DNA from: Bedellia somnulentella
Taxonomy: Eukaryota > Arthropoda > Insecta > Lepidoptera > Bedelliidae
Reading direction: 5' to 3'
Length of the DNA stretch: 64,000 nt
Assembly: GCA_963576735.1 (NCBI GenBank)
Contig: OY755197.1
Span: 1,748,501-1,812,500 of the forward strand
Made by a program: the position numbers and the translations under genes
The notes under the pieces: generated by a model
What the model was told of the DNA's origin: nothing
Database searches by the model: none
What the model saw: only the letters and a program-made list of their open reading frames with translations
In this document: one piece after another, positions 52,517-61,783 of the stretch
Layout of the letters: every line of letters begins with the position of its first letter
How positions within the stretch are numbered: the stretch's first letter is position 1

Positions 52517-52753
52517 TTATGTCGGTTGGTAGGTGTGGGCAATTTTAAGGACCAATTTGTCTGAAACTGATAATTTTGAAAAGCACTGCTCAGTTATATG
52601 ACCTATTTTATTGCATTCAGCACACCTTTTTAGTGGCTGTGAACAGCTGGCAAATAAATGACCTTCCTGTTTACAATTGAAGCACCTAGAAGTCTTTGGT
52701 AGAGCACGTGTTTCTAAGTCATTGTTATTTGTCTTATACTGAGGTTGACCCAT
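52517..52753 (-). pseudogene. Gag nucleocapsid region with two CCHC knuckles
   Basis: The minus strand encodes RCFNCKQEGHLFASC and RCAECNKIGHITEQC, both C-x2-C-x4-H-x4-C zinc knuckles that bind RNA in Ty3/Gypsy-type Gag. It is separated from the rest of gag by an inserted LINE tail (52795-53055) and is followed by a stop where pol would begin. Confidence 0.8.
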
Positions 52754-52794
52754 TTTTGTGTACCGGGGCGATCATTGTCAGGTCTTCAAATTTA

Positions 52795-53055
52795 ACGTAT
52801 CTATTACTTAATCGTTATCTAATACTTTAGTGTATCTATATGATATATCTTTCTACATCTATGTATGTATTTAATATGTATAAGTTTATGTAATTTATAA
52901 ACTGATAATTTCAGTACGTCCCAACTGCTACAACCATTGTACTTTTTAATTTTATAATGAAATTTATAATTAGCTTTATTTTTAAAAAACTGTTGTCCTA
53001 TTTACCATTGTATTAGCATTAAGCCGTTGATTTCTTAAATAAACAAATAAATAAA
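52795..53055 (+). mobile_element. LINE 3' end inserted in gag
   Basis: The plus strand ends TAAGCCGTTGATTTCTTAAA then TAAACAAATAAATAAA. On both sides the minus strand reads Gag (GTRAVECVLHGIDDRAVCLG before, YVKFEDLTMIAPVHKNGS after). A GTTA word borders both sides. Confidence 0.6.
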
Positions 53056-53857
53056 GTAACTGCCTCGGCTCCTAAGCACACTGCCCTGTCATCTATCCCG
53101 TGTAAAACACATTCTACCGCCCTAGTCCCTACTATTCCACACCTATTTATCAATGTATTTTTTTTTTTTTTATAATAGTACTCTTCCAGTGAATCATTTA
53201 ATCGAGCATGTTTAGCTAACATATTGCCCAAAGCATTTGCCCATAATTTTCTTTGACAGGGAATGTAGACAAAAGCTTTCTTTGCCACTCTCCCCACATA
53301 AAAGGAACAGACGATAACCCCTCAAACCACCTCTGGGCAAGACCTTTTAATTTTGGCAGCGCAAAGTGTACTATTTGTTTTTCTGACCAACTATATATTG
53401 TAGCACACTCGTTAACCTTGTGCAACCACATGGTCATCGTCTGCTCCTTTCGGCCGGGATCAAACTTGGGCATTGGATTATGCATGTTTGTCCCTATTTT
53501 GTCCGACGAATCCGTTTGGTTCATAGATTTTACTATTTGTGCTATCTTCATTAAACTATCTATAGTTAAAGACGGATCGTTTGACTCACCCACCGCGGCG
53601 GCTTGGTGTTCTGCATTGGTAGTTGCAGCCACGAGTACCAGCCGATCGTCCCGGCGGCGCGGCTGATCCCGTGAACGACGATCACCTGAGCGCCTGCCAC
53701 GCAAGCGCGGCGGGTATTGAGGGCGCCGGATGTACGAGCGACAGCGGCGGTCGCGGACCTCCGGGCTAACGCCCCGTGATTCGCCACTGCTATCTTCAGA
53801 TCGGCGGTCTCGTGAGTGGCAGCCTCGCGCCCGGTAGCCAGGCGATTGTGGCCGCAC
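53056..53857 (-). pseudogene. Gag capsid region, frameshifted
   Basis: The minus strand starts MRPQSPGYRARGCHSRDRRS with an Arg-rich N-terminus. It continues with FDPGRKEQTMTMWLHKVNEC, SWSEKQIVHFALPKLKGLAQ and RWFEGLSSVPFMWGEW. The frame then shifts near 53230, and again at a T-run at 53161-53172, to read NALGNMLAKHARLNDSLEEY, LINRCGIVGTRAVECVLHGI and DDRAVCLGAEA. This is the capsid region of a Ty3/Gypsy-type Gag. At least two frameshifts and one insertion inactivate it. Confidence 0.8.
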
Positions 53858-54937
53858 AACACGCTCACGTGACTGAAGTTTCTTTCCTTCATTGTACTAG
53901 TTGTACAGCGTTTCATGATGCAATCCAAGCTCCTCATGGCTGGATGGTTCTTCAGACGTGCGCACTACACTACTACACTACACTACACTACTACGACGAT
54001 GGTGAATGTGCGATCGACACGGAAGCACCGGACTGCGCTGGCTCCCATACTCGTCCATGCAGCGACTGGCCCGGTCACATAAATCGCGGCATACCGGACT
54101 TCGTGACCGGGTTCGATAATGGTCAGCTCCAGTGCGCCTGGAGTGCGACCGACCTTTGCGAACTGATGGCTAAGTTTTAGACTCCACATTAATCTGAAAA
54201 AATCAATTGGTACGCGTAGTTTCTGGCATAAAGTGGAAAGTGGTAGCAGCAAGCTATGTAGCCTTGTAACCATAAATAAGTACAGACTAGATTAGGACGG
54301 GTCCGAGTACTAAAAGGGGAAAATGTGAATAAATAACTCTTAATTAAAGTTCCACCTTAGACGTAGATCAACAACGTAAATCAGCGAATGATTAAAGGAA
54401 AATAGCTACCGAAACTCATTTATGCAGTATAAAATTCCTCTTGAAATAAAAATATTTATTCGTTCAAATTTTTCTAATGATTATATTGTACATTATTGTA
54501 CATTCGCCGCTCATGCACTTGCTACCAATTTCGCAGTATTCATACTTTATTGATTTGACTCGTTTCCGGCCGGTTATATCCTCTCCGGTAGTATAAGTCA
54601 AATGAGCAGCCAATATTTATATTTCGTTTAATTGTACCGGAAGGATACTTATAAATTATCTCAAGTCAAATCAGCAACTATTATAACTTAACTGGGTATC
54701 AGATTAACGTTAAAATATACCGGAAATTGACAAATAAATTGTTACTCGTTGAAGAAAAAATAACTGTAGGGAACAATACAGTCAGACACAACTCGTATTT
54801 AGTATTACCAGATTTCTAATTTGTTAACTTCTACTATTTGCTTACCAACTTCATCGAATTGGTGACATCAGCTCAGAACAACACAGTATATACATACAAT
54901 ACATACATAATGCCGACGCATTAAAAAAAAAAAAAAC
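53858..54937 (-). other. Leader of the LTR element
   Basis: About 1.08 kb between the 5' LTR (element sense) and the first Gag ATG. It includes a CACTACACTA repeat near 53965-53995 and, at 54560-54720, short GTCAAAT-AGCA words shared with 395-508. Upstream Gag-like frames here are unclear. Confidence 0.45.
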
Positions 54938-54960
54938 TGGTTCTATCCCCACTTCTGAAA
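54938..54960 (-). promoter_or_regulatory. Probable primer binding site
   Basis: Directly after the LTR the minus strand reads TTTCAGAAGTGGGGATAGAA then CC. From memory, several insect Gypsy-type elements use a tRNA-Leu primer whose complement contains TCAGAAGTGGGATTCGAACC; the match here is good but not perfect. The assignment is an inference. Confidence 0.45.
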
Positions 54961-55544
54961 TGTCAGGCCTTACGGGATGGTATTCAATACTAGAGAAATC
55001 TATAACCTCTACAAATAAAACTCTGTTTAATTAACTATCATTTCATATAATCAACACTATACTGTTCTACAATAACTACAGCAAATATAGTTCCGTAGCA
55101 AGTGACTATATACATACATTCAATAGCGTTACATGAAACACCTATGCACATTTTAATACATAGTAGTAGTGAAGGATTTAGGCATAAATATACTATCTAT
55201 ACTTAAGCACAAGTATATATACATTTAGTAATTAATACAATTAGCAATAGGTAGTTAATGTTATAACTTACATAATATCTTTCAAGCAGCAGTTCCTCTC
55301 GACTAGACAGTCAGAACTCGAATGACGCAGCTACTGGCACGTCACCCGTTTTAAACACTGAGACAAACAACTCCGGTACGGTAGTGGGGGTTGCACGTGT
55401 GCATGCAGCTGCGTCACTCAGTAATACGATCTTTCATTTTCAAACTTATGAATTAAACTTGTAGTTATTCAAAAGTATATATTTAAGTATACAATGATAC
55501 ATTATGTTACAAGTATTATCACCTTATATAAAGTGGTGATGACA
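54961..55544 (-). repeat. 5' LTR (in element sense)
   Basis: 584 bp, identical to 48215-48798 as far as can be read. Begins TGTCATCACC and ends GGCCTGACA on the minus strand. Confidence 0.9.
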
Positions 55545-55734
55545 TTTGTCAAAACAATGTTTCTTAAATAGGATTTTTTTTGTTGAAATTTTTGTTACCT
55601 TGTTGTAAGATGATGGCAGGAGTTTACCTATTTTTCATTTAATATTTTCGAACATATATAGTTTTATATTGTTTTTTTTACGCTACGATTAAATGGCAAA
55701 GAAACAATAGTTAGAGTTTCAAGGCAAAAACAGA

Positions 55735-55965
55735 TGCTGTTTAGAATAGCACTACCCTATTTCTTTCCGCGGGTGTACGAAAGAGGCAACTAAGGGGTTC
55801 TAAAGGCTTTTTGGGCGATGCGGTAGAAGACCCATCACCAACAACCTTTATTTATTTTACTATCTTTTCACCACATAACTTTCAAAAATTTGCTGATGAA
55901 TTACTATTTCGCTCTCTCTGGCTACCCATTTTAGTGGTTTATAGCCATGAGTATATGTATGTAAA
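55735..55965 (+). repeat. SINE-A copy, diverged, in the foldback element
   Basis: TAGAATAGCACTACCCTATT, GGGCGATGCGGTAGAAGACC and GCCATGAGTATATGTATGT. The first 20 bases of the head are missing. Confidence 0.75.
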
Positions 55966-55971
55966 ACATAA

Positions 55972-56265
55972 ACATAAACGTTCACGCCGTTTATCCCCGA
56001 AGGGGTTGGCAGAGGTACCAATTATCCTGAACTCACATGGCAAGCGCCATCTAGTTTCCAGAGAAGGTACCCAAGTTTTGCTTAGACAGTGTACTCACGT
56101 GATAGGGGGCAGGCCTATCGCCGTTTTGTACGAGTACACTGTCACATGACTAAGTACAACTCAGCCATGTGGGTTTCCTCACGATGTTTTTCCTCACCGT
56201 TAGCAACCATGATAAATTAACCACACATATGACTTTAGAAAAGACAAATTGGTGTAGGCCCGTCA
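55972..56265 (-). repeat. SINE-B copy
   Basis: The minus strand ends CCCCTTCGGGGATAAACGGC then GTGAACG. The tRNA head is lost near 56260. Confidence 0.8.
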
Positions 56266-56666
56266 CTGGACTATCATGTCGCTATATATGTATGTATGAT
56301 ATCTAATTTTATGGCTTTGGCTACTTTTTTGGGTCTTGTAAGTAAGTTTAGGTAGGTAGCTAGGTGATTTTCCAATAAGTATAGATATTTTACTGAGGGT
56401 GGATGCAAATAACATCAATAACTAAAAAATCAAAGTACCTTCAAAGAAAATATGTTTAATATTAATAAGATTAAGACATTTATTATAATCTGCTTCTCAA
56501 ACTGATAATCCATAGCGAAAGATTTTCGGTGAAACGTGATTCGCGCCAACGTCTTTCGAGCTGGCGGCTTTCGAATTCACGTACTTTCGAGCTGGCGTAC
56601 CACTCAAATATTTTTTCGAGCTCGCGTGCGTCGAGCTCGCGACATTCGGTGAAACGTATGACTCCC

Positions 56667-56825
56667 TTTAAAAAGTGGTATTTGGGCGATGCGGTTGGAG
56701 ATCCATCACCAACGATACTTTATTTCTACCATTTTCCCTTCTATCATCTTCCAAATATAGATGAGGACTTTCTAGTTTTGAAGCTCAGCCAACTCCTTTT
56801 TGGGATTCATGGCCGTGATGTATGT
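56667..56825 (+). repeat. SINE-A, 3' part of the outermost copy of the nest
   Basis: From the duplicated TTTAAAAAG through GGGCGATGCGGTTGGAGATC to GGCCGTGATGTATGTATA. It completes the copy begun at 47760. Confidence 0.8.
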
Positions 56826-57063
56826 ATATCCTACAAATATCAATAGTTATTTTTAATTTTGTACTCAGGCAAAGGTATTTTTTGTTCAATGATTATTTTT
56901 ATTATTTTAGTGGGTCAAAACCATGTCAGAACGAACGAAATGAATACTATGTTGTGATTGTATAACTATGTGCCTCCTCTATACCAATTGTTCAATTTTA
57001 TTGCTTAGTTTGGCTGCAATCTAGAAATTGCGTTCACCAATTGATTTCATCAAAATTATTTGT

Positions 57064-57315
57064 TTGCTGTGTAGTGTCGGCTTAGAATAACACTACCCCA
57101 TTTCTACCCGTGGGTGATCGTAAAAGGCGACTAAGGGGTTGGGGCTTTTTAAGTGATTTTTGGGCGGTGTGGTTGGAGACCCGTCACCAAAAACATTTAT
57201 TATTACCATCTTTTCCCCAATCTTCCAAAAGTGGCTGAGACATTTCTCATTCCAAAGCTCTGCTTACCCTTTCTAGGGATTTATAGCCGTGAATATATGT
57301 ATGTATGTATGTATT
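57064..57315 (+). repeat. SINE-A copy, RTE-like head subtype
   Basis: The head CTACCCGTGGGTGATCGTAA and CGACTAAGGG is the variant closest to the RTE 5' end. The tail is GCCGTGAATATATGTATGTA. Confidence 0.85.
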
Positions 57316-57459
57316 CAATGTCGAATTGTCCTATTATCAACACATTTCGTAAATTAGAAGAATATGAAAGTAGTTTCCCGGTAATTCGTAGCAAGAAACT
57401 TTCCCTTTATGATTATTATCTTTATTCCACTTTTACATTTAAACCGAATATTATTTTTA

Positions 57460-57580
57460 ACAACCGTGATAGCCCAGTGGGTAGAACACTCGGTTATCGT
57501 GCAAACGACTAGTGTTCAAATCCTGGGTCGGGCCTACACCAATTTGTCTTTTCTAAAGACATATGTGTGGTTTATTTATC
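57460..57580 (+). repeat. SINE-B 5' end with tRNA-like head
   Basis: CCGTGATAGCCCAGTGGGTA, then GTGTTCAAATCCTGGGTC. It is cut off at 57581, exactly where a Helitron-like end starts. Confidence 0.8.
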
Positions 57581-57581
57581 A

Positions 57582-57700
57582 CTAGCTTTTTGCCCCGCGA
57601 CTTCGTCCGCGTGGACTTCATTTTTTGCATCCAGTTTATATAATACCAAAATACCGAAACACTATCTCAACTTCTGTTTTTTATATTTATAATCCCGCGG
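57582..57700 (-). mobile_element. Helitron-like 3' end, truncated
   Basis: On the minus strand CGCGGACGAAGTCGCGGGGC then AAAAAGCTAG followed by T: a hairpin near the end and CTAG terminus. It belongs to a different family from the elements at 1503 and 49768. The rest is missing. Confidence 0.55.
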
Positions 57701-57905
57701 GCGTTGTAAATGACATAAAGGATATTGAGGCTTTTTAAGTGATTGTTGGGCGATGCAGTTTGTGGCCCATCACTAACAACCTTTATTAACCTATCTTATC
57801 TTTCTTTCATATATTTCCAAAATTGGATGAAGAATTAGTATCTCCGAAGCTATGGCTACCCTTTTATGGAATTTATGGTTGTTAGCATATACTCATGAAT
57901 GATTG
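57701..57905 (+). repeat. SINE-A copy, diverged
   Basis: GGGCGATGCAGTTTGTGGCC, AATTGGATGAAGAATTAGTA and GGTTGTTAGCATATACTCAT. An old copy with an eroded head. Confidence 0.6.
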
Positions 57906-58668
57906 ATAGATGGATTTCATAAATTCAATCGCACCAAGTTTTATTATAAAATGTAAAAAAACTCTATATTAACTTTCATTTGCTATATCAACCCGTTAGG
58001 GGTTGAGTTCCTAAAATTCCTTTTTAATTGTTCATAAGAATCATGAAACAAATAAGTTTTTATGTTCAAAAATGAGAATATCTTTAGTAAGTACAGATAC
58101 GGATAGTAGTTTGGCGCTGCGGCGACGGCCCGGTGCTGCCCCCTACACTGACCGTTGGTGATAGTGGGAGAGCTTGCAGCGATTGCTCGGCAATATAGGG
58201 ATGATTAGTGGTGGATCTCCTTCCAAAATAATCGCAAAATTGAAGGGATAGTGCTTGTTATTATTATATATAGTGTTATTTTAAGCTAACAAAACATTTT
58301 TTCATAAATAAAAGATGTTATTAAAGGAAAGAAAAACAAAATTTCGACACTGGCGTTATGAGTAATAATCCCCACATGAGGAATTCATGTCAAAAAAACA
58401 TTAAAAAACATTTTTTACAAAAAGCTTGAATTACCTGAGATACGAACCCGGGACGATTGATTCATAATCGTCGGGTCGTCGGGTCGGTATATCGAAGTAA
58501 TATTGAATACGTTAAGCTCCGTATCATTAAATCATAACTGTGGTAAATAGCAATTTTAAGAGTTGTTTTTGTAACCATTACTGTGTATAATTACTACGTA
58601 ATGTTTACAAATGAAGAGAGCGGGAAGTAGCAACTTTTGGTGAAAAGTGTGAAAATCCGTTAACGGAC
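57906..58668. other. Spacer with SINE-C fragment, 5' flank of LINE4
   Basis: 58318-58400 resembles SINE-C parts (AAAGGAAAGAAAAACAAAAT, CCCCACATGAGG). 58440-58500 has a B-box-like GGGTTCGTATCTC on the minus strand. A GC-rich patch lies at 58105-58190. The last 100 bases are probably the leader of LINE4. Confidence 0.4.
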
Positions 58669-59230
58669 ATGTACTGTGTTGTGTGTCATAAGACGGTTGA
58701 CGATTTTGAATCGGTGAAGTGTACGTCGTGTAGAGGATGCTACCATCATAGCTGCCTTAACATCACGTCTGCCCAATATCGGGAACACCAAGAGGAGATA
58801 AAGAGGTACCGCTGTCAGGATTGTGTCAATGTTACCCGAAGGATTGTGGTGACTGACGATACCCCAGTGAGAGGTGTTGGTTCAAGGGCCGGAAAAGAAG
58901 AGGATAGTATGGCAAACCTGGATATGACATCAAACACGAACAATATGTCATGTGAGTACGTTGCAGCTACATCTCCGGAGACTCATACATCCTTTGGGGG
59001 TCAACATACTCTGAACGTCGTAGAGTCAAGTGAGTTGAATAAATCACTGAGCAGTATTATGGAAAGCGTTAACTCAACTATTATAGCACGTATGGAGTCA
59101 CTGGAGGCCAAGCTAACTAAAACTATCGAGGATAAGTTAGATATGTCAATAGAAAACTTTCGTATTCGCAGTCAATTAGAAAACGCAAAAAAGGAATGCC
59201 ATAAGTTGCAAAATGAGGTCGGCTGCGTTA
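58669..59230 (+). pseudogene. LINE4 ORF1, N-terminal part with PHD finger
   Basis: It starts MYCVVCHKTVDDFESVKC. The C4HC3 spacing is visible: CVVC, CTSCRGCYHHSC and CQDC within the first 55 residues, a PHD-type zinc finger. A Ser/Thr-rich linker and a coiled coil follow (ARMESLEAKLTKTIEDKLDM, ENAKKECHKLQNE). The frame is intact to the MITE at 59231. In CR1-like LINEs this ORF makes the RNA-binding particle protein. Confidence 0.8.
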
Positions 59231-59586
59231 AACTAAAAACAAGTATGTCGTTTTCGGCAAATTTTACAGGAGAGCGAAAAAACATTTTATTTCTTTAAAT
59301 TTAAATATTTCCTAAAGTGATTGTCGGATCTTGATGATTTTTGGATATGTCCGACGTGATGTAGTTTCCTAATGAAATTAATATTTTTTTTAACTTGACC
59401 TTTACAGTAACGCCAATGCAGAATGAAAATGCTTTTAGCATAATCTAACCCTATTATTTTTATCAATAGCACCTTAAATAAGAAGATATTTTGAGTTTTA
59501 ATAATGTAGAAATAAGGGTCTTTCTATGACGAATCCAACGGTGTAAAAAAAGCAAACGCTCAAAAATCGACATACTTGTTTTAAGC
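59231..59586. mobile_element. MITE in LINE4 ORF1 with TTA target duplication
   Basis: TTA flanks both ends (59228-59230 and 59587-59589). Inverted termini are AACTAAAAACAAGTATGTCG at the left and, reverse complemented, GCTTAAAACAAGTATGTCG at the right. Removing it and one TTA restores the reading frame (GCV then RAAEVYHLKTEL). A 3-bp TTA target suits PIF/Harbinger-type elements. Confidence 0.75.
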
Positions 59587-60240
59587 TTAGAGCAGCCGAG
59601 GTGTACCATCTCAAAACAGAGTTAGCTAAATATACAGGAAACACTGAGTTCTCTAAATCACAACACCATCTCGAATCACACGTCATAGCATCCAAGGTAA
59701 ACAAACGGCAGCCATTACCACCAAGCGGAACAGTCGTGGAATCACTGACAGACGCGGCGGCCGCGCCTGCGCAGATGCAATCTCAGAGCGCAAGACAGGG
59801 ACGGGAAGATAGCGCGAACGCAGTCAGTAACTATGCAGCTGTGGCCAGGAAATTAAAAAATGGAGTGGGTAAAATCGTTACACATCAACAGGAAAGTGAA
59901 GGCTGGACTGAAGTCAAAAAGAAGAAAACTATTAATAAGTTCGAGAGAACAAATATAATAAAGGGGGAGGTTCTTCTATCAATGGAATTGGAGGAGTGGA
60001 ACAAAAAAATATTTACATGTTCGGGGGTTGAAAAAGTCCACCACCGATGAAAACATGAAATTACACCTAGAGAATTTAATAGGGACACAAAAAGATATCA
60101 AAGTTGATAAAATATAAAACATAAAACGGAACGTGATTATGTATCCTATTTGATCGGAGTCCCTGAATCGCAGTACGATAATGTTTGTGACTCAGATAAA
60201 TGGCCCAAGGATGTTAAACTAGCCGAATGGATTTGGTTTC
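59587..60240 (+). pseudogene. LINE4 ORF1, C-terminal part
   Basis: AAEVYHLKTELAKYTGN, an Ala/Gln-rich stretch, SNYAAVARKLKNGVGKIV and EGWTEVKKKK, ending at TGA 60048 through a frameshift. Further on YLIGVPESQYDNVCDSDKWP and AEWIWFRKQ mark the true C-terminus. At least two frame changes lie between 60000 and 60120. Confidence 0.65.
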
Positions 60241-60289
60241 GAAAGCAGTAGGAAAAGGAACAAACCCATAAAACATTATAGTTTATTTT

Positions 60290-61512
60290 ATCAGAATGTG
60301 AGAGGCCTCAGAACGAAACTAAAAGAGTTTAAAACTAATGTTTTGAGTTCACGAGCTGACCTATTCGCAATAACTGAAACAGGCTGTACTGAGTCCATTT
60401 TCGATTCTGAATTTCTCCCTATTGGTTATAGCGTATTAAGGTGTGATCGAAACGATAATCGCAAAATGGGCGGTGCGATGTTAGTGGCCACACCCGATTA
60501 CGAGATCCGCCGAGTGGAGGTGCCGGGCGACACGAACATTGACGATTACTCATTCGAAGTTATTATTGCGAGGGTATTTAGAAAAAATAAGTTTATGATT
60601 GTAATATGTGTTGTTTACATTCCACCAAGAAGTAGTGATTATCATTATTTTAAATTGTTTGAAATCTTAAAAAAAATGTCTGTACAGTATAAAGATAAAT
60701 TGTTGGTAATAGGCGATTTTAATCTTTATTCTTGTTCTTCAGAAGTAGTCAATTATTTTGAATATATATTAGCTTATTGTGGATTCAGCCAGCTAAATAC
60801 AATATTAAATAAAAATGAACGATGTTTGGACCTGGTTCTATGTAGCGAGGATGGCATTAGTCGGGACATATCGATATCTAACGAGCCGCTTGTAAGTATA
60901 GATACTCATCACCCACCGTTAGACGTGACTTGCGTCTGTTCAGCGGTAGCGGTGAGGAAGGGGTAGCCAGTGGTACGCGATCTTACTCAACACCAACGTC
61001 GTCGTTACAGCGAGAGATTTTTAGAGAGGAAACGAGAACAAAAACTGCTTGTAGGCAGGGATGGGCATTTAAGAAAGCAGATTTTTCTGCATTATATGCA
61101 AAAATACTAATGACGGACTGGACTGACCTATATTTTATAAATAACTCAGTGGATGCTCTCAATTGTTTTTATACTATAATAAATAAGATTTTGGATGACT
61201 GCGTTCCACAAAAAAAGCGTTATACAGGTTGCCCCAGGTATTTGTATCCTGAGTGGTATACTCCTGAAATAAGACGCGACATAGCTCTTAAAGACAAATT
61301 ACATAAAATGTATAAAATAAGTAGGTCACAATGTGATTACGAAATGTTCTCCGCGTTGAGGTCTGAGTTAAAAGTAAAATTACGTATTGCAGAGGAAAAT
61401 TATGAAAATAAGGTTCAATATTTACTATCCAGGGAGCCTAAACTATTTTGGAAAATGGTAAAATCCAAACGGCAAAGTCTAATCCAACCGACTATTTGTA
61501 AAAATGGAATTT
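60290..61512 (+). pseudogene. LINE4 ORF2: endonuclease and linker, cut by RTE copy 3
   Basis: VRGLRTKLKEFKTNVLSS, LFAITETGC (E motif), RNDNRKMGGAMLV, VVYIPPRSSD, LLVIGDFNLYS (DFN motif), CLDLVLCSEDG and STDTHHPPL-type DH region give an apurinic-type endonuclease. A frameshift occurs near 60935; the linker then reads LYPEWYTPEIRRDIALKDKL and REPKLFWKMVKSKRQSLI. The frame runs into the RTE element after CKNG. Confidence 0.75.
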
Positions 61513-61783
61513 TGCTGTGTAGTGCCGGCTTAGAATAGCACTACCCCATCTCTTCCCGTGGGTGTCGTAGAAGTCGACTAAGGGACTAGGGCTTTTCCAT
61601 CTTCGCTCTTACACCAATCCAAGGTCTGCCGCGCCGAGGGATGCATGGCCAGGGGTGAGCCTGGTCGCTAGCGTGCCGACGTCCCGGAGCTTGGTGCACT
61701 CCGGGTACTAAATAACCTTACCTAGTCAAGCGGGGCTCTGGCTAGGTGGACAGTTTACTTCCCTTGCTTCTCGTGGGTCCAAT
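61513..61783 (+). promoter_or_regulatory. RTE copy 3 leader (probable internal promoter region)
   Basis: Holds CACTACCCCATCTCTTCCCG, TGGGTGTCGTAGAAGTCGAC and GGGCTTTTCC, shared with SINE-A, then a GC-rich part (CCGACGTCCCGGAGCTTGGT) that SINE-A lacks. A promoter role is inferred from how LINEs work in general. Confidence 0.5.

Larger units (their letters stand above)
48215..55544 (-). mobile_element. LTR retrotransposon, Ty3/Gypsy-type Gag, pol absent
   Basis: Two 584-bp LTRs that I read as identical enclose 6162 bp. TTTG flanks both sides (48211-48214 and 55545-55548), a 4-bp target duplication. The Gag frames lie on the minus strand. No reverse transcriptase, protease or integrase frame is present: the 3.7 kb after gag contain a Helitron, a LINE tail, repeat RX and a minisatellite instead. 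It is a non-autonomous or gutted element. The 5' LTR in its own sense is at 54961-55544. Confidence 0.85.
47842..56666. mobile_element. Foldback DNA element with about 250-bp inverted repeats and 9-bp target duplication
   Basis: The ends GGGAGTCATACGTTTCACCG and the reverse complement at 56666 continue as inverted repeats for about 250 bp (47842-48093 against 56390-56666). Landmarks are GCGAGCTCGACGCACGCGAG, GAAAGACGTTGGCGCGAATC and GTTATTTGCATCCACCCTCA. The right arm has an extra 31-bp unit containing a second CGCCAGCTCGAAA. TTTAAAAAG flanks both ends exactly (47833-47841, 56667-56675). A 9-bp duplication with very long inverted repeats fits Mutator-like foldback elements. No transposase is visible. 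Most of the interior is the LTR element. Confidence 0.8.
58669..61512 (+). mobile_element. LINE4, CR1-like, with PHD-finger ORF1; interrupted by RTE copy 3
   Basis: ORF1 begins at 58669 and ORF2 at about 60290. A MITE splits ORF1 and the RTE element at 61513 cuts ORF2 before the RT domain, so the rest of LINE4 should reappear beyond the window. The order PHD finger, coiled coil, GVPES-type C-terminus, then endonuclease is that of CR1-group LINEs. Confidence 0.8.

Noticed and set aside
53566..54273. Several overlapping open frames on both strands in the LTR leader
   Set aside because: The region is GC-richer, so frames are open by chance; only the Gag frame on the minus strand shows family motifs.
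48215..55544. The two 584-bp repeats as a segmental duplication
   Set aside because: TG...CA ends, 4-bp target duplication, a plausible primer site and Gag between them identify LTRs.
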